This document shows positions 1-7,803 of a stretch of DNA of 50,701 bases, in pieces; within the stretch, counting starts at the first letter, position 1; every line of letters starts with the position of its first letter. A program made the position numbers and the translations under genes. The notes beneath the pieces were generated by a model that was given only the letters and a program-made list of their open reading frames with translations, searched no databases and was not told the DNA's origin. The DNA is from Nocardia cyriacigeorgica NBRC 100375 (lineage in GTDB: Bacteria; Actinomycetota; Actinomycetes; Mycobacteriales; Mycobacteriaceae): positions 1-50,701 of the forward strand of contig NZ_BAFY01000078.1 of the NCBI RefSeq assembly GCF_000308555.1, written 5' to 3'.

Positions 1-2
1 CC

Positions 3-920
3 GGCGCTCGTCATCCGGCGGGCGCGCCGCGTGCGGGCCGGCCTCGCTACGACCGGGTCACCGTGTTCCATCCGGAGAATCCCGATGACGTGTACGTGCG
101 CACCCTGGTCGCCGATGTGCTCGATGAGCTGGGTGCCCGTGGCATACCTTCCGGTACGTTCAGCTGGTCGAGGCAGCAGGAGCTCTACGGTTTTCCGCCG
201 CCGTGCGCCGACAGCGTCTCCAGCGAGGGGGAACTGCTGTTCTTCGCGGGGCGCAACAATGATTTCGGTGCCTTCGTCAACGCCGTCACCCGAGAATGTC
301 ACGCCACCGAATCACCTCCGATTCTCGGCAACGACGCGGTCACCCGCTTCATCGCCGATCCCGTCGGCAGACAGGCGATACCGGCCGGGCTCTCGATTCG
401 CTATGTGGCCAAGGGTGTTCCGGTGATGCTCGCCGGACCGGGCTGCGTCCGCGGCCGCGGGGTGCTCGGCGATGAGCGGGTCGGACTCGAATTCCAGGAT
501 CTGTGCGCCTCACTCGCGGAACTGATCGAGGACCTGGACCTGTATCGCACGCCGTGGCCGGGCGACCGGACCGGTCTGTCCTACGACGTGGCCGGTGCGT
601 TCCTGCAAGCTGTGCGGGCCAATCGTGCGCGGCCGGAACAATCCTCGGGCGACATCGCGCTCAGCCGCACCGCTATCGCGTTGGAGTTACGCGGCGCCGA
701 TTACACCGGCATCACCGGGGTCCTGCGCCTGACCGAGTCCAGGATCGCCGAGGACGCCACCATCGGCGTGCTGATGGCCGAGGACCTCAGCAGCGACGAG
801 GTCGCACCGCGGTGCCTGCTCATGTTCGGCGCCCCGATCGGCGATCCCTCGGCCAGGGGACCGGAGGGCTGCCCGGCCGGCACGCACAGCCCGACCGAGG
901 GCTGGCAGCTACCACGGTGA
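3..920 (+). CDS. C-terminal part of a periplasmic-binding-protein-like (type 1, LivK fold) protein, 5' truncated
   Basis: The reading frame is open from the first bases of the window, so the gene starts upstream and only about 305 residues are visible. The GTG at 63 is internal and has no ribosome binding site. Segments such as [16 protein letters not shown], a later PPILGNDAV and [17 protein letters not shown] resemble the second lobe of branched-chain amino-acid-binding (type 1 periplasmic binding) domains. No membrane segment or signal peptide can be judged because the N-terminus is missing. Such domains in actinomycetes occur as lipoproteins or fused to kinase or NTPase modules, so the full architecture is unknown. 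The fold assignment is by pattern recognition only. Confidence 0.55.
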   Translation, partial: GARHPAGAPRAGRPRYDRVTVFHPENPDDVYVRTLVADVLDELGARGIPSGTFSWSRQQELYGFPPPCADSVSSEGELLFFAGRNNDFGAFVNAVTRECHATESPPILGNDAVTRFIADPVGRQAIPAGLSIRYVAKGVPVMLAGPGCVRGRGVLGDERVGLEFQDLCASLAELIEDLDLYRTPWPGDRTGLSYDVAGAFLQAVRANRARPEQSSGDIALSRTAIALELRGADYTGITGVLRLTESRIAEDATIGVLMAEDLSSDEVAPRCLLMFGAPIGDPSARGPEGCPAGTHSPTEGWQLPR

Positions 921-942
921 ACCCCGCGGACGGGACCTTTAC

Positions 943-958
943 TTGACGTCAGGTTCAA
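943..958. promoter_or_regulatory. Candidate operator, inverted repeat TTGACGTCAGGTTCAA upstream of the esterase gene
   Basis: TTGA and TCAA form an inverted repeat with an 8-nt centre about 50 bp before the ATG at 1006. TTGACG would also serve as a -35 element, although TACTAT at 961 is only 12 nt away, shorter than a usual spacer. A repressor site is plausible but unproven. Confidence 0.3.
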
Positions 959-1005
959 TTTACTATGGCCTGGTTCACATCGTCCGTAAGGAACGGAGCC
1001 AGGCG

Positions 1006-2145
1006 ATGGCCGAGATCTCGGGTCACTGCGATCCACGATTCGATAACCTGCGCGAAGCGCTGCGGGGCAACCTCGACACCGGGGAGGATCTCGGCGCTTC
1101 GATCGCCGTCACCATCGACGGCACGACGGTCGTCGACATCTGGGGCGGCTGGGCAGACGCCGACCGCACCACCGCGTGGCATCGCGACACGATCACCAAT
1201 GTGTGGTCGTGCACCAAAACCGTCACCGCACTCGCGGTACTGATGCTGATAGATCGCGGCCGCATCGATCCCTACGCGCTGGTGTCGAAGTATTGGCCGG
1301 AGTTCGCGGCGAACGGCAAAGACACCGTCGAGGTCCGGCATCTGCTCTCCCACACTTCCGGGGTGTCGGGCTGGCATGAACCGCTCACCTGGGAGCAGAT
1401 GTACGACCAGCCGCTGGCGTGCGCGCGGCTCGCCGCCCAGGCTCCGTGGTGGGAGCCGGGCACCGCGTCCGGATATCAGGCGCTGAACCACGGCCATCTG
1501 CTCGGCGAACTGATCCGTCGCGTCGACGGACGCGACCTGCGGCGATTCATCGCCGACGAGATCGCGGGCCCGCTCGACGCCGACTTTCGCATCGGCGTCG
1601 AGCGCGCCGACTACGGCCGTGTCGCCAATGTCGTGCCGCCTCCGCCGCTGCCCATCGACCTGGCCTCGCTCGACCCGGATTCGGTACTGGTCAAGACCTT
1701 CGGCAACCCGCTCGCCGACGCGGCGGTGGCGTGGACCGACGGCTGGCGCGGCGCACAGATCGGCGCGGCGAACGGGCACTCCAACGCTCGGGCGCTGGCG
1801 CGCATCCAATCAGCGGTCGCCTGCGGCGGCAGCGTCGACGGCGTCCGGCTGCTGTCTCCCGATACCGTCGAGTTGATCTTCGACAAACAATCCGACGGTG
1901 CCGATCTCGTGCTCGGCGTGCCGGTGCGGTTCGGGCTGGGATTCGCCTTGCCGACACCGGAATCGGTGTCGTACGTGCCGGAGGGCCGGATCTGTTTCTG
2001 GGGCGGTTGGGGCGGCTCGCAGATCATCATCGACACCGAACGCCGCGCGACGATCGCCTACACCATGAACAGGATGGGTGCCGGACTGCTCGGCTCGACA
2101 CGCTCGGCCGAGTACGTCAGCGCCGCGTTCGCCGCGCTCGGCTGA
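1006..2145 (+). CDS. Serine beta-lactamase-family hydrolase (EstB-like esterase)
   Basis: A 379-residue protein of the class C beta-lactamase/EstB esterase superfamily, expected to hydrolyse esters or lactones through an acylated serine. The catalytic SxxK motif is S-C-T-K at residues 68-71, in the usual place for the family, and the stretch [10 protein letters not shown] supplies the YxN-like tyrosine region. A glycine-rich [10 protein letters not shown] segment near the C-terminus corresponds to the HTG/KTG-like third motif. I chose the ATG at 1006 because GGAG lies 7 nt upstream; the longer frame from 943 crosses the candidate operator. There is no signal peptide, so it is probably cytoplasmic. 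The substrate cannot be deduced. It is convergent with the amidase gene. Confidence 0.85.
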   Translation: MAEISGHCDPRFDNLREALRGNLDTGEDLGASIAVTIDGTTVVDIWGGWADADRTTAWHRDTITNVWSCTKTVTALAVLMLIDRGRIDPYALVSKYWPEFAANGKDTVEVRHLLSHTSGVSGWHEPLTWEQMYDQPLACARLAAQAPWWEPGTASGYQALNHGHLLGELIRRVDGRDLRRFIADEIAGPLDADFRIGVERADYGRVANVVPPPPLPIDLASLDPDSVLVKTFGNPLADAAVAWTDGWRGAQIGAANGHSNARALARIQSAVACGGSVDGVRLLSPDTVELIFDKQSDGADLVLGVPVRFGLGFALPTPESVSYVPEGRICFWGGWGGSQIIIDTERRATIAYTMNRMGAGLLGSTRSAEYVSAAFAALG

Positions 2146-2159
2146 GCGGGAAGTCCGCC

Positions 2160-2199
2160 GGTTGGGCTGATTCTCCGGCGGGTGGGCTGAATCTCTGGC
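2160..2199. repeat. Two imperfect 20-bp tandem units in the convergent intergenic region
   Basis: The unit GGTTGGGCTGATTCTCCGGC is followed directly by GGGTGGGCTGAATCTCTGGC, with a third weaker copy behind it. The repeats lie between two convergent genes and do not form a strong hairpin. Confidence 0.45.
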
Positions 2200-2281
2200 G
2201 GTCGAGCCATAGGTCCGCCCGCCCAGCCGGAGCTCTGCCGGTCGGCGGCAACGTGGCCCGGGTTCGGCGATGGCTGGGCAA

Positions 2282-3718
2282 TCACCACCAGGGTTCGGGC
2301 CGGTGCCGCTCCCAATGCAATTCCGATTCCAATTGCGCGGCCAGCGAAACCAGCATCGGCTCGGTGTTCGCCGTCCCCATCAATTGGGCGCCGACCGGCA
2401 GCCCGGAGCCGGTGAACCCGGCGGGCACGTTGATGCTCGGCCAGCCGAGTACATTCCACGGCCAGGTGTACGGGCAGGCCGCGGTGATCAGATTGTTGGT
2501 GGCGACCACGCCGATGCCGTCGATTTCCTCGGCGCGCGGCGGGGGAGTGGCCGTGGTCGGGGCGAGCACCACATCGAATTCGTCGAAGAATCCGCCGATC
2601 CGCCGGTGTAGCAACGCTTCTGCCTGCCGTGCCGCGAACAACGCCGGTCCGCTCAGCAGCATCCCGGTGCGCACATTGGCCATGGTTCGCGGATCGACTC
2701 GGGCGCCCGGCATCCGATCGTGCACCGCGCGGATGCCTGCCATCGAGCGCGGAAGAAACGACGCACCCATCAGCAGCCCGTAGTGCAGGTTGCGTACGGT
2801 GACCGAATGGCCCAGTTCACGTAGGGTTTTCGCGATCCGGTGCACACCGGCCTCGACCTCGGGATGCAGTGCGGTCCTGGTCGCCGTGAACGGGATGTTC
2901 AGCGACAGCGCGATGCGCAGCCGCCCCGGATCTCGTTCCACCGCGTCGGTGAGGGTCAGCGGCTCCGGTGTGTGCAGATCACCCGGATGCGGGCCCGCGG
3001 CCGCATCGAGCAGCAATGCCGCATCGGCGACCGTGCGCGCGAGCGGGCCGTTGACGGTGAGCCCGTTGAACGCCTCGGGTAGCGGCCAGGTGGAGATCCG
3101 GCCGCGCTGCGGCTTGATGCCCACCAGATTCGTCCACGCGGCCGGGATACGCACCGAGCCGGCACCATCGGAACCCAATGCGGCGGGCACCAGCCCGGCC
3201 GACACCGCGGCTGCCGACCCACCCGAGGAACCGCCCGGTGTGTACGGCTGACCCCACGGGTTGCGGGTGTGCCCGAATGCGGCGCCGCTGGTGAACGGCA
3301 GCTGTCCGTATTCGCAGGTATTTGTCTTCCCGACGATCACCGCGCCCGCGGCGCGCAGCCGGCGCACCGACTCGGCGTCCTCGGACTTCGGCTCGAAATC
3401 GCCGAGGACACCGAACGCCGTCGGCTCGCCCGCGATATCGGTGTCATCTTTGATCGCGATGGGCACGCCGAGCAGTGGCAACCGTTCCCCTGCCGCGATC
3501 CGCCGGTCCGCCGCCGCGGCCTCGGCCAGTGCCCGCTGCCGGCGCACGATCCGGAACGCGTTGAGCGCCGGCTGGCTGGCTTCGATGCGATCGAGCGCAT
3601 CGGTGGTGGCGGATACCGAACTGATCGTCGCCTCGGCGATGGCCTCGGCCAGTTCGGCCAAGCCGAGTGCGTGCACAGGCGACCCCGTGCTGTTCATCGT
3701 GTCGTCCGGCACCGGCAT
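2282..3718 (-). CDS. Amidase signature family enzyme (AmiA2-like)
   Basis: A 478-residue amidase-signature hydrolase. The Ser-cisSer-Lys triad is visible: the lysine in PIAIKDD near residue 90 and the signature GGSSGGSAAAVSAGLVPAA followed by GSDGAGSVRIPAA in the middle of the protein. It would hydrolyse an amide, substrate unknown. The ATG at 3718 is preceded by GGAG. From memory, M. tuberculosis amiA2 (Rv2363) lies beside recO, so this is probably the orthologue, now separated from recO by the toxin locus. The gene is divergent from the alpha/beta hydrolase at 3870, with a strong palindrome in between. Confidence 0.9.
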   Translation of the reverse strand: MPVPDDTMNSTGSPVHALGLAELAEAIAEATISSVSATTDALDRIEASQPALNAFRIVRRQRALAEAAAADRRIAAGERLPLLGVPIAIKDDTDIAGEPTAFGVLGDFEPKSEDAESVRRLRAAGAVIVGKTNTCEYGQLPFTSGAAFGHTRNPWGQPYTPGGSSGGSAAAVSAGLVPAALGSDGAGSVRIPAAWTNLVGIKPQRGRISTWPLPEAFNGLTVNGPLARTVADAALLLDAAAGPHPGDLHTPEPLTLTDAVERDPGRLRIALSLNIPFTATRTALHPEVEAGVHRIAKTLRELGHSVTVRNLHYGLLMGASFLPRSMAGIRAVHDRMPGARVDPRTMANVRTGMLLSGPALFAARQAEALLHRRIGGFFDEFDVVLAPTTATPPPRAEEIDGIGVVATNNLITAACPYTWPWNVLGWPSINVPAGFTGSGLPVGAQLMGTANTEPMLVSLAAQLESELHWERHRPEPWW

Positions 3719-3813
3719 GTGAGCTCCGTCTCTCGTTCCTCTGTTGCACGGTAGCGCGGGATCTGGTCACCCGTCCAGATTCTTTGCGGGCGGTAATCGT
3801 TCCAAGGCTGTAG

Positions 3814-3834
3814 ACATACATACGGCATGTATGT
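3814..3834. promoter_or_regulatory. Perfect inverted repeat (operator) ACATACAT-N5-ATGTATGT
   Basis: Two perfect 8-bp arms flank a 5-nt centre, 35 bp upstream of the ATG at 3870 and about 95 bp upstream of the divergent amidase. The form is typical of a TetR-family operator. No regulator gene lies next to it. Confidence 0.65.
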
Positions 3835-3869
3835 AACAGTGGCGGAGTCAGCACAACAGGGGAGAAATC

Positions 3870-4736
3870 ATGGGAATCAGTCCTTCGCTCGGCCCGGTTC
3901 GCGACGTCGATCTGCCCGCCGGGCGAATCCGGTACCACGAGACCGGCGACGGGCCGCCTGTCGTGTTCGTGCACGGTCTGCTGGTCAACGCCGATCTGTG
4001 GCGCAACGTTGTGCCCGCCGTCGCCGCCGCCGGCCACCGCTGCCTGGCTCCGGATTGGCCGCTCGGCTCGCACACCGTCGCCATGCCCGGCGCCGACCTC
4101 ACACCAGCCGGCGTGGCCCGCATCATCGCCTCGTTCCTGGACCGACTCGACCTCACCGACGTCACGATCGTCGCCAACGACACCGGCGGCGCCATCACCC
4201 AGATCCTGATGACCCGTCACCCCGACCGCATCGGCCGCGTCGTGCTCGCCTCGGTCGACTGCTACGACAAGTTCCTGCCGCAGCCGTTCACGCTGCTCGG
4301 CACGCTCGCCCACCTGCCAGGTGTAGTCCGCGCCGCCACCGAACTCCTGCGTGTGCGTGCGCTGCACCGGCTTCCGGTCGCCTTCGGCTGGGTGGCCAAA
4401 CATCCCGTGCCTGCCGACATCGTCGACTCCTACCTGTTGCCGAGCCGCACCTCGAAGGCCATCCGCGCCGACGTCCGCCGGTTCTTGAAGTCCGCGAACT
4501 CCCGCTACACGCTGGAGGCGGCCGCCCGTTTCCCGTCCGTCACCTTCCCGGTGCTCGTGGTGTGGGCCCGGGAGGAGAAGCTCTTCCCCGCCCCGCTCGC
4601 CGAACGCATGGTCCGCGAACTGCCGAACGCCACACTGAAACTCGTCGACGACTCCTACACCTTCCTTCCCGAAGATCAGCCGGAGGAGCTGACCCGGCAC
4701 ATCCTCGAGTTCATGCGCGAGCACGTAGTCCGATAG
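3870..4736 (+). CDS. Alpha/beta hydrolase with an aspartate nucleophile
   Basis: A 288-residue alpha/beta-hydrolase. The oxyanion-hole motif FVHG is at residues 33-36. The nucleophile elbow reads V-A-N-D-T-G-G, putting Asp104 where most members have serine, as in haloalkane dehalogenases and related families. At the usual position of the catalytic histidine the sequence is DDSYTFLPEDQPEEL, with no obvious histidine, so catalysis may be altered or lost. The start is supported by GGGGAGA a few bases upstream. It has its own promoter region with the ACATACAT/ATGTATGT operator, so it is probably induced by a small ligand. The substrate is unknown. Confidence 0.8.
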   Translation: MGISPSLGPVRDVDLPAGRIRYHETGDGPPVVFVHGLLVNADLWRNVVPAVAAAGHRCLAPDWPLGSHTVAMPGADLTPAGVARIIASFLDRLDLTDVTIVANDTGGAITQILMTRHPDRIGRVVLASVDCYDKFLPQPFTLLGTLAHLPGVVRAATELLRVRALHRLPVAFGWVAKHPVPADIVDSYLLPSRTSKAIRADVRRFLKSANSRYTLEAAARFPSVTFPVLVVWAREEKLFPAPLAERMVRELPNATLKLVDDSYTFLPEDQPEELTRHILEFMREHVVR

Positions 4737-4908
4737 GGGATCGACCGTCGACTCGGCATCGGGCCTCAGTCTGACTTCGGCGGCCGCGCGCGGCGTTGTG
4801 CCATTTCCGGTGGTGCGGCCTTTCTCGCCAACAGGTGGCCAACCGCCGAGGCACGTCGGAAACGGGTTCGGCTCGAGCGCCGCCGAGTCGATCCGATTGT
4901 CTCGGTGC

Positions 4909-6003
4909 CTACCGGTGATCTTCGGGCCAGTGGTATTCCACCTGCTGATCGTCGATGGCGACGCCCTGCCTGCGGAGGCTGTCGACCACCTGAGCGGTGA
5001 TATGCCGCGGCGGCCGGTAGTGGGTGCTGTGATCGGAGATGACCCGGATCACGCCGAACGACGCGGCCAGCTCACCGGCCCCGGCGCACGGCGCCCCGGC
5101 CAGGAAACTCGAATGGTGAAACCTGCCGAGGATGTGGTGCGGGGAGGAGTAGAGGACCCCGTCGGCGCCCATGACGAAAATCGCCCGCCCACCCTGCGGA
5201 GTCCACAGCGTACGCGCGACCGCGGTGTCGAAGAGCTGGCCGCGGCTGTCGTAGAGGCGGCCCGCGCGGATGTGCAGGCGGTAGGGTTTCCGCTCCTGTT
5301 CGCCCAGATAGGTCACCTGGCTGCCATTCCAGCGGCGGTTACCCGGGAGATGCTCGCCGACGAATTCGGGGTGGATCGGCGTGGTCCGGTACCGCCCGCC
5401 AGAGCCGGTCGCCAGCCGTAGGGCAGTGACCTGCCGCCGCTCGAGGCCGGTGCATTCGATCAGTTCCTCCAGCACATCCTCGGTCGCTCGCTCCCGACTG
5501 GTAGTGAGGATCGCGATGCTGCTGGACTCCGGCCAGAACGGCGCAATGAACCCGACCTCGGTGCCCGACCGCAAGCGCATCAGCAGGAAGTCCTGCTGAG
5601 AATCGTTGTGCCGCTGAAACGCTCGTCCGAGCACCTGCTCGATCCGCCACACCGGCCGATGCGACACCCCGATCACCGCACCGTTCACGAACTCGCCGAA
5701 CCGGTCGCCGGGCAGGCGCCGATACGGCTGCTCCGCCCACGGCCGCATCCGATCCAGCTGCTCGACAACCGCCTCCAGAAACCGCCGAAATTCCTCTTCC
5801 CCATGGTCGTTCGGAATCGAGGATGTCAGCCGATCCCCGGATTTCACCCCCTCGACGAGCGCCCGATAGATCTCCTCGGGATCTGCCTCGAGAAACGGCC
5901 GCGTCACCGTCATCTCCACAACCTTCTGCGCAGTGCGCGGCGACTCGAGATCGTCGAACTGCACGCTGTACAGCACCGCATCGACGACGCTCCTGCTATC
6001 CAC
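4909..6003 (-). CDS. Uncharacterised protein with an IQM-like C-terminal domain, last gene of the toxin locus
   Basis: A 364-residue protein starting with GTG at 6003, behind GGGAGGGG. I cannot assign the N-terminal ~210 residues. The C-terminal ~140 residues contain a string of motifs: YLGEQERKPYRLHIRAGRLY, LYDSRGQLFDT, AIFVMGADGVLYSS, FHHSSFLAGA and, near the end, HYRPP. This order recalls the conserved core of plant IQM (IQ-motif) proteins, whose HSSFLAGG and SGHYLP stretches are similar; I also remember the pattern in bacterial effector contexts. Position downstream of the toxin and immunity genes on the same strand suggests an accessory effector or another immunity factor. Function is not established. 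Confidence 0.6.
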   Translation of the reverse strand: MDSRSVVDAVLYSVQFDDLESPRTAQKVVEMTVTRPFLEADPEEIYRALVEGVKSGDRLTSSIPNDHGEEEFRRFLEAVVEQLDRMRPWAEQPYRRLPGDRFGEFVNGAVIGVSHRPVWRIEQVLGRAFQRHNDSQQDFLLMRLRSGTEVGFIAPFWPESSSIAILTTSRERATEDVLEELIECTGLERRQVTALRLATGSGGRYRTTPIHPEFVGEHLPGNRRWNGSQVTYLGEQERKPYRLHIRAGRLYDSRGQLFDTAVARTLWTPQGGRAIFVMGADGVLYSSPHHILGRFHHSSFLAGAPCAGAGELAASFGVIRVISDHSTHYRPPRHITAQVVDSLRRQGVAIDDQQVEYHWPEDHR

Positions 6004-6082
6004 CCCGTGCCCCTCCCTGACGAAGCCGAGCCCAGAATCTACTCATCCCGCGGAGCCTGCACCGTCTCCCCTCGCGGCGCTA

Positions 6083-6946
6083 TCACTCGTTGGCGGCCTC
6101 GCGTAGGTCCGCCAGCGACGGCGCGACGCCTTCGGGTGCGTCCGGTTCTATCCAGCCGGAGTATTCGTCGTAGGGGAACCTGCGGCAGTAGCGGATGGCG
6201 TCGACGGGGTGGCGTCCCTCTGCGAAGCGGTTGCTGAGCCGGGCGAGCCACAAACCGCGCCCGTTGATGCCTTCCAGGCCGGCATATCGGAGCGGCAGGT
6301 AGCCCGCAGCCTGCTCGGTCGGGGACGCCCACAAGAACCCAACGACTTCCCCGTTCTTGGTGACCTCGAGAAAGTGAACGGGTGTCGACGTTTCACCTGC
6401 GTAGGTAGGAGGGTTGGCAACATGCGGTGCGCTCCAGTGCCTGTCGGGGCCGGTCGGCGTTCCGTCTGGAAAGATGTCGTCCTGGACCAGTGGACCCGGA
6501 CCCATCGGAGGGCCTTCAGGATTGAGCTGGTCCCAGAGAGCCTGAATGGAATTCGCCTGCCGCACCTCAGCTCCGGCCGGAACTCCGCCGCAACGAGGAT
6601 CCTCTGGATATCCGATCCAGTGCAGGATAGCTTGTTCCGCGGTAAGCGAATTCCGGTGGTTCTCGAGGAGGCGTTCTTCCCAGAACCCCTCACAGGTGAG
6701 GTTGTCCGGATCGGCGATTATCCTGCGCATGTAGCCGGCAGCTTCGACACCCATACCCGCCCAGAGATACCCGACCAATGCGCGTCTCCGGAGGATCGGG
6801 AGATAGACGACCGGCCGCCGAGTCCACGCCTCGTAGGAATTCGAGGAATATGGAGATGGCGGGAACGGCGGCAGTTGCTGGTGGTCGTGATTGATCGGTG
6901 AAGTGATGGCCCTAGTCCATCGCCGATTCGTGTCGTCACGGCTCAT
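6083..6946 (-). CDS. Second candidate immunity protein, paralogue of the upstream gene
   Basis: A 287-residue soluble protein, clearly paralogous to the gene at 6943-7755. Shared stretches include TRRPVVYLP, GYMRRI, HWIG, RCGG and LWDQLNPEGPPM. Like its paralogue it contains two copies of a roughly 90-residue domain, one from about residue 43 and one from about residue 185. Its ATG overlaps the upstream stop codon (ATGA), so the two are translationally coupled. I do not recognise a named family. An immunity role is inferred from position behind the toxin and from duplication, which is common for immunity genes of polymorphic toxins. Confidence 0.65.
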   Translation of the reverse strand: MSRDDTNRRWTRAITSPINHDHQQLPPFPPSPYSSNSYEAWTRRPVVYLPILRRRALVGYLWAGMGVEAAGYMRRIIADPDNLTCEGFWEERLLENHRNSLTAEQAILHWIGYPEDPRCGGVPAGAEVRQANSIQALWDQLNPEGPPMGPGPLVQDDIFPDGTPTGPDRHWSAPHVANPPTYAGETSTPVHFLEVTKNGEVVGFLWASPTEQAAGYLPLRYAGLEGINGRGLWLARLSNRFAEGRHPVDAIRYCRRFPYDEYSGWIEPDAPEGVAPSLADLREAANE

Positions 6947-7755
6947 CTGCTGGCGATGGCTTTCAGGTCATCGAGTGTCGGTGCCACCAGTTCACGGGCA
7001 TCGTCCGGGATTTCGCCGGACATGTAGTCGTGGGGGTAGTTGCGGCATTGGCGAAGTGCATCCAGTGGCGGGGTTCCCGCGGCGTGGAAGTCGGAGAGAC
7101 GCAGATGCCAGAGGCCAGCAGCGATTCTGGCCTGCTCGCCGGCGCTGGAGGTTGGGAGATAGTCTGCGGCTTGTTCGGTGGGGGAGGCCCAGAGGTAAGC
7201 AATGAGATTGCCGTCCTTGACAATCGGCAGATAGTGGACCGATGTAGATGTGTAGTCGGCGTATGTGGATGGGGTGATGGAACTCGGAGTGCTCCAACCC
7301 TTCGAGCGGTCGGCCGGTGTTCCGTCGGGGAGCTCGCCGTCTTGTATCCAGGGCCCTTCGCTCATCGGTGGGCCTTCTGGGTTGAGCTGATCCCACAGCG
7401 ACTGCTTGCTCGCTGCCTGCTGTGGAGTGGCGTCGGCAGGAATTCCGCCGCAGCGGGTGTCCTCGGGCACCCCGATCCAATGTTGGATCGCCTGATCGGG
7501 GGTCATATTGCGCCGGTAACTCTCATCCAACCGGCCTGCCCAGAATCGCGGGCATCTTGCATTATCGGGATCTGCGGATATTCGACGCATGTATCCGGCC
7601 GAATCGCTCCCGATTCCCGCCCACAGATATCCGATCAGCTCACCTCGTCGGTAGACCGGCAGATAGACGACTGGCCGTCGTGTCCATCGTTCGTACCCAT
7701 CTCGGGGCTGGGGGGCCGGCATCTGCGAAAAGTCGCTGAATTGATCATTCTGCAT
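6943..7755 (-). CDS. Candidate immunity protein with two internal repeat domains
   Basis: A 270-residue protein 48 bp downstream of the toxin stop. I place the start at the ATG at 7755, which has AGGAG 8 nt upstream; the ATG at 7776 has no such site. Repeat A (from about residue 27) reads VVYLPVYRRGELIGYLWAG; repeat B (from about residue 165) reads VHYLPIVKDGNLIAYLWAS. Each copy ends with a GGIPADA- or GEIPDDA-like turn. It has no signal peptide or membrane segment. Being the first gene after the ADP-ribosyltransferase tip, it is the best candidate for the cognate immunity protein. No homologous characterised family comes to mind. Confidence 0.7.
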   Translation of the reverse strand: MQNDQFSDFSQMPAPQPRDGYERWTRRPVVYLPVYRRGELIGYLWAGIGSDSAGYMRRISADPDNARCPRFWAGRLDESYRRNMTPDQAIQHWIGVPEDTRCGGIPADATPQQAASKQSLWDQLNPEGPPMSEGPWIQDGELPDGTPADRSKGWSTPSSITPSTYADYTSTSVHYLPIVKDGNLIAYLWASPTEQAADYLPTSSAGEQARIAAGLWHLRLSDFHAAGTPPLDALRQCRNYPHDYMSGEIPDDARELVAPTLDDLKAIASR

Positions 7756-7803
7756 ATCAGTGACTCCTATTGTCATGGACGATGTCAGTAGTGAACACGG
7801 CGG

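Noticed and set aside
943..1005. An N-terminal 21-codon extension of the esterase from 943
   Set aside because: It overlaps the inverted repeat and promoter-like bases, lacks a ribosome binding site, and the ATG at 1006 has a proper one.
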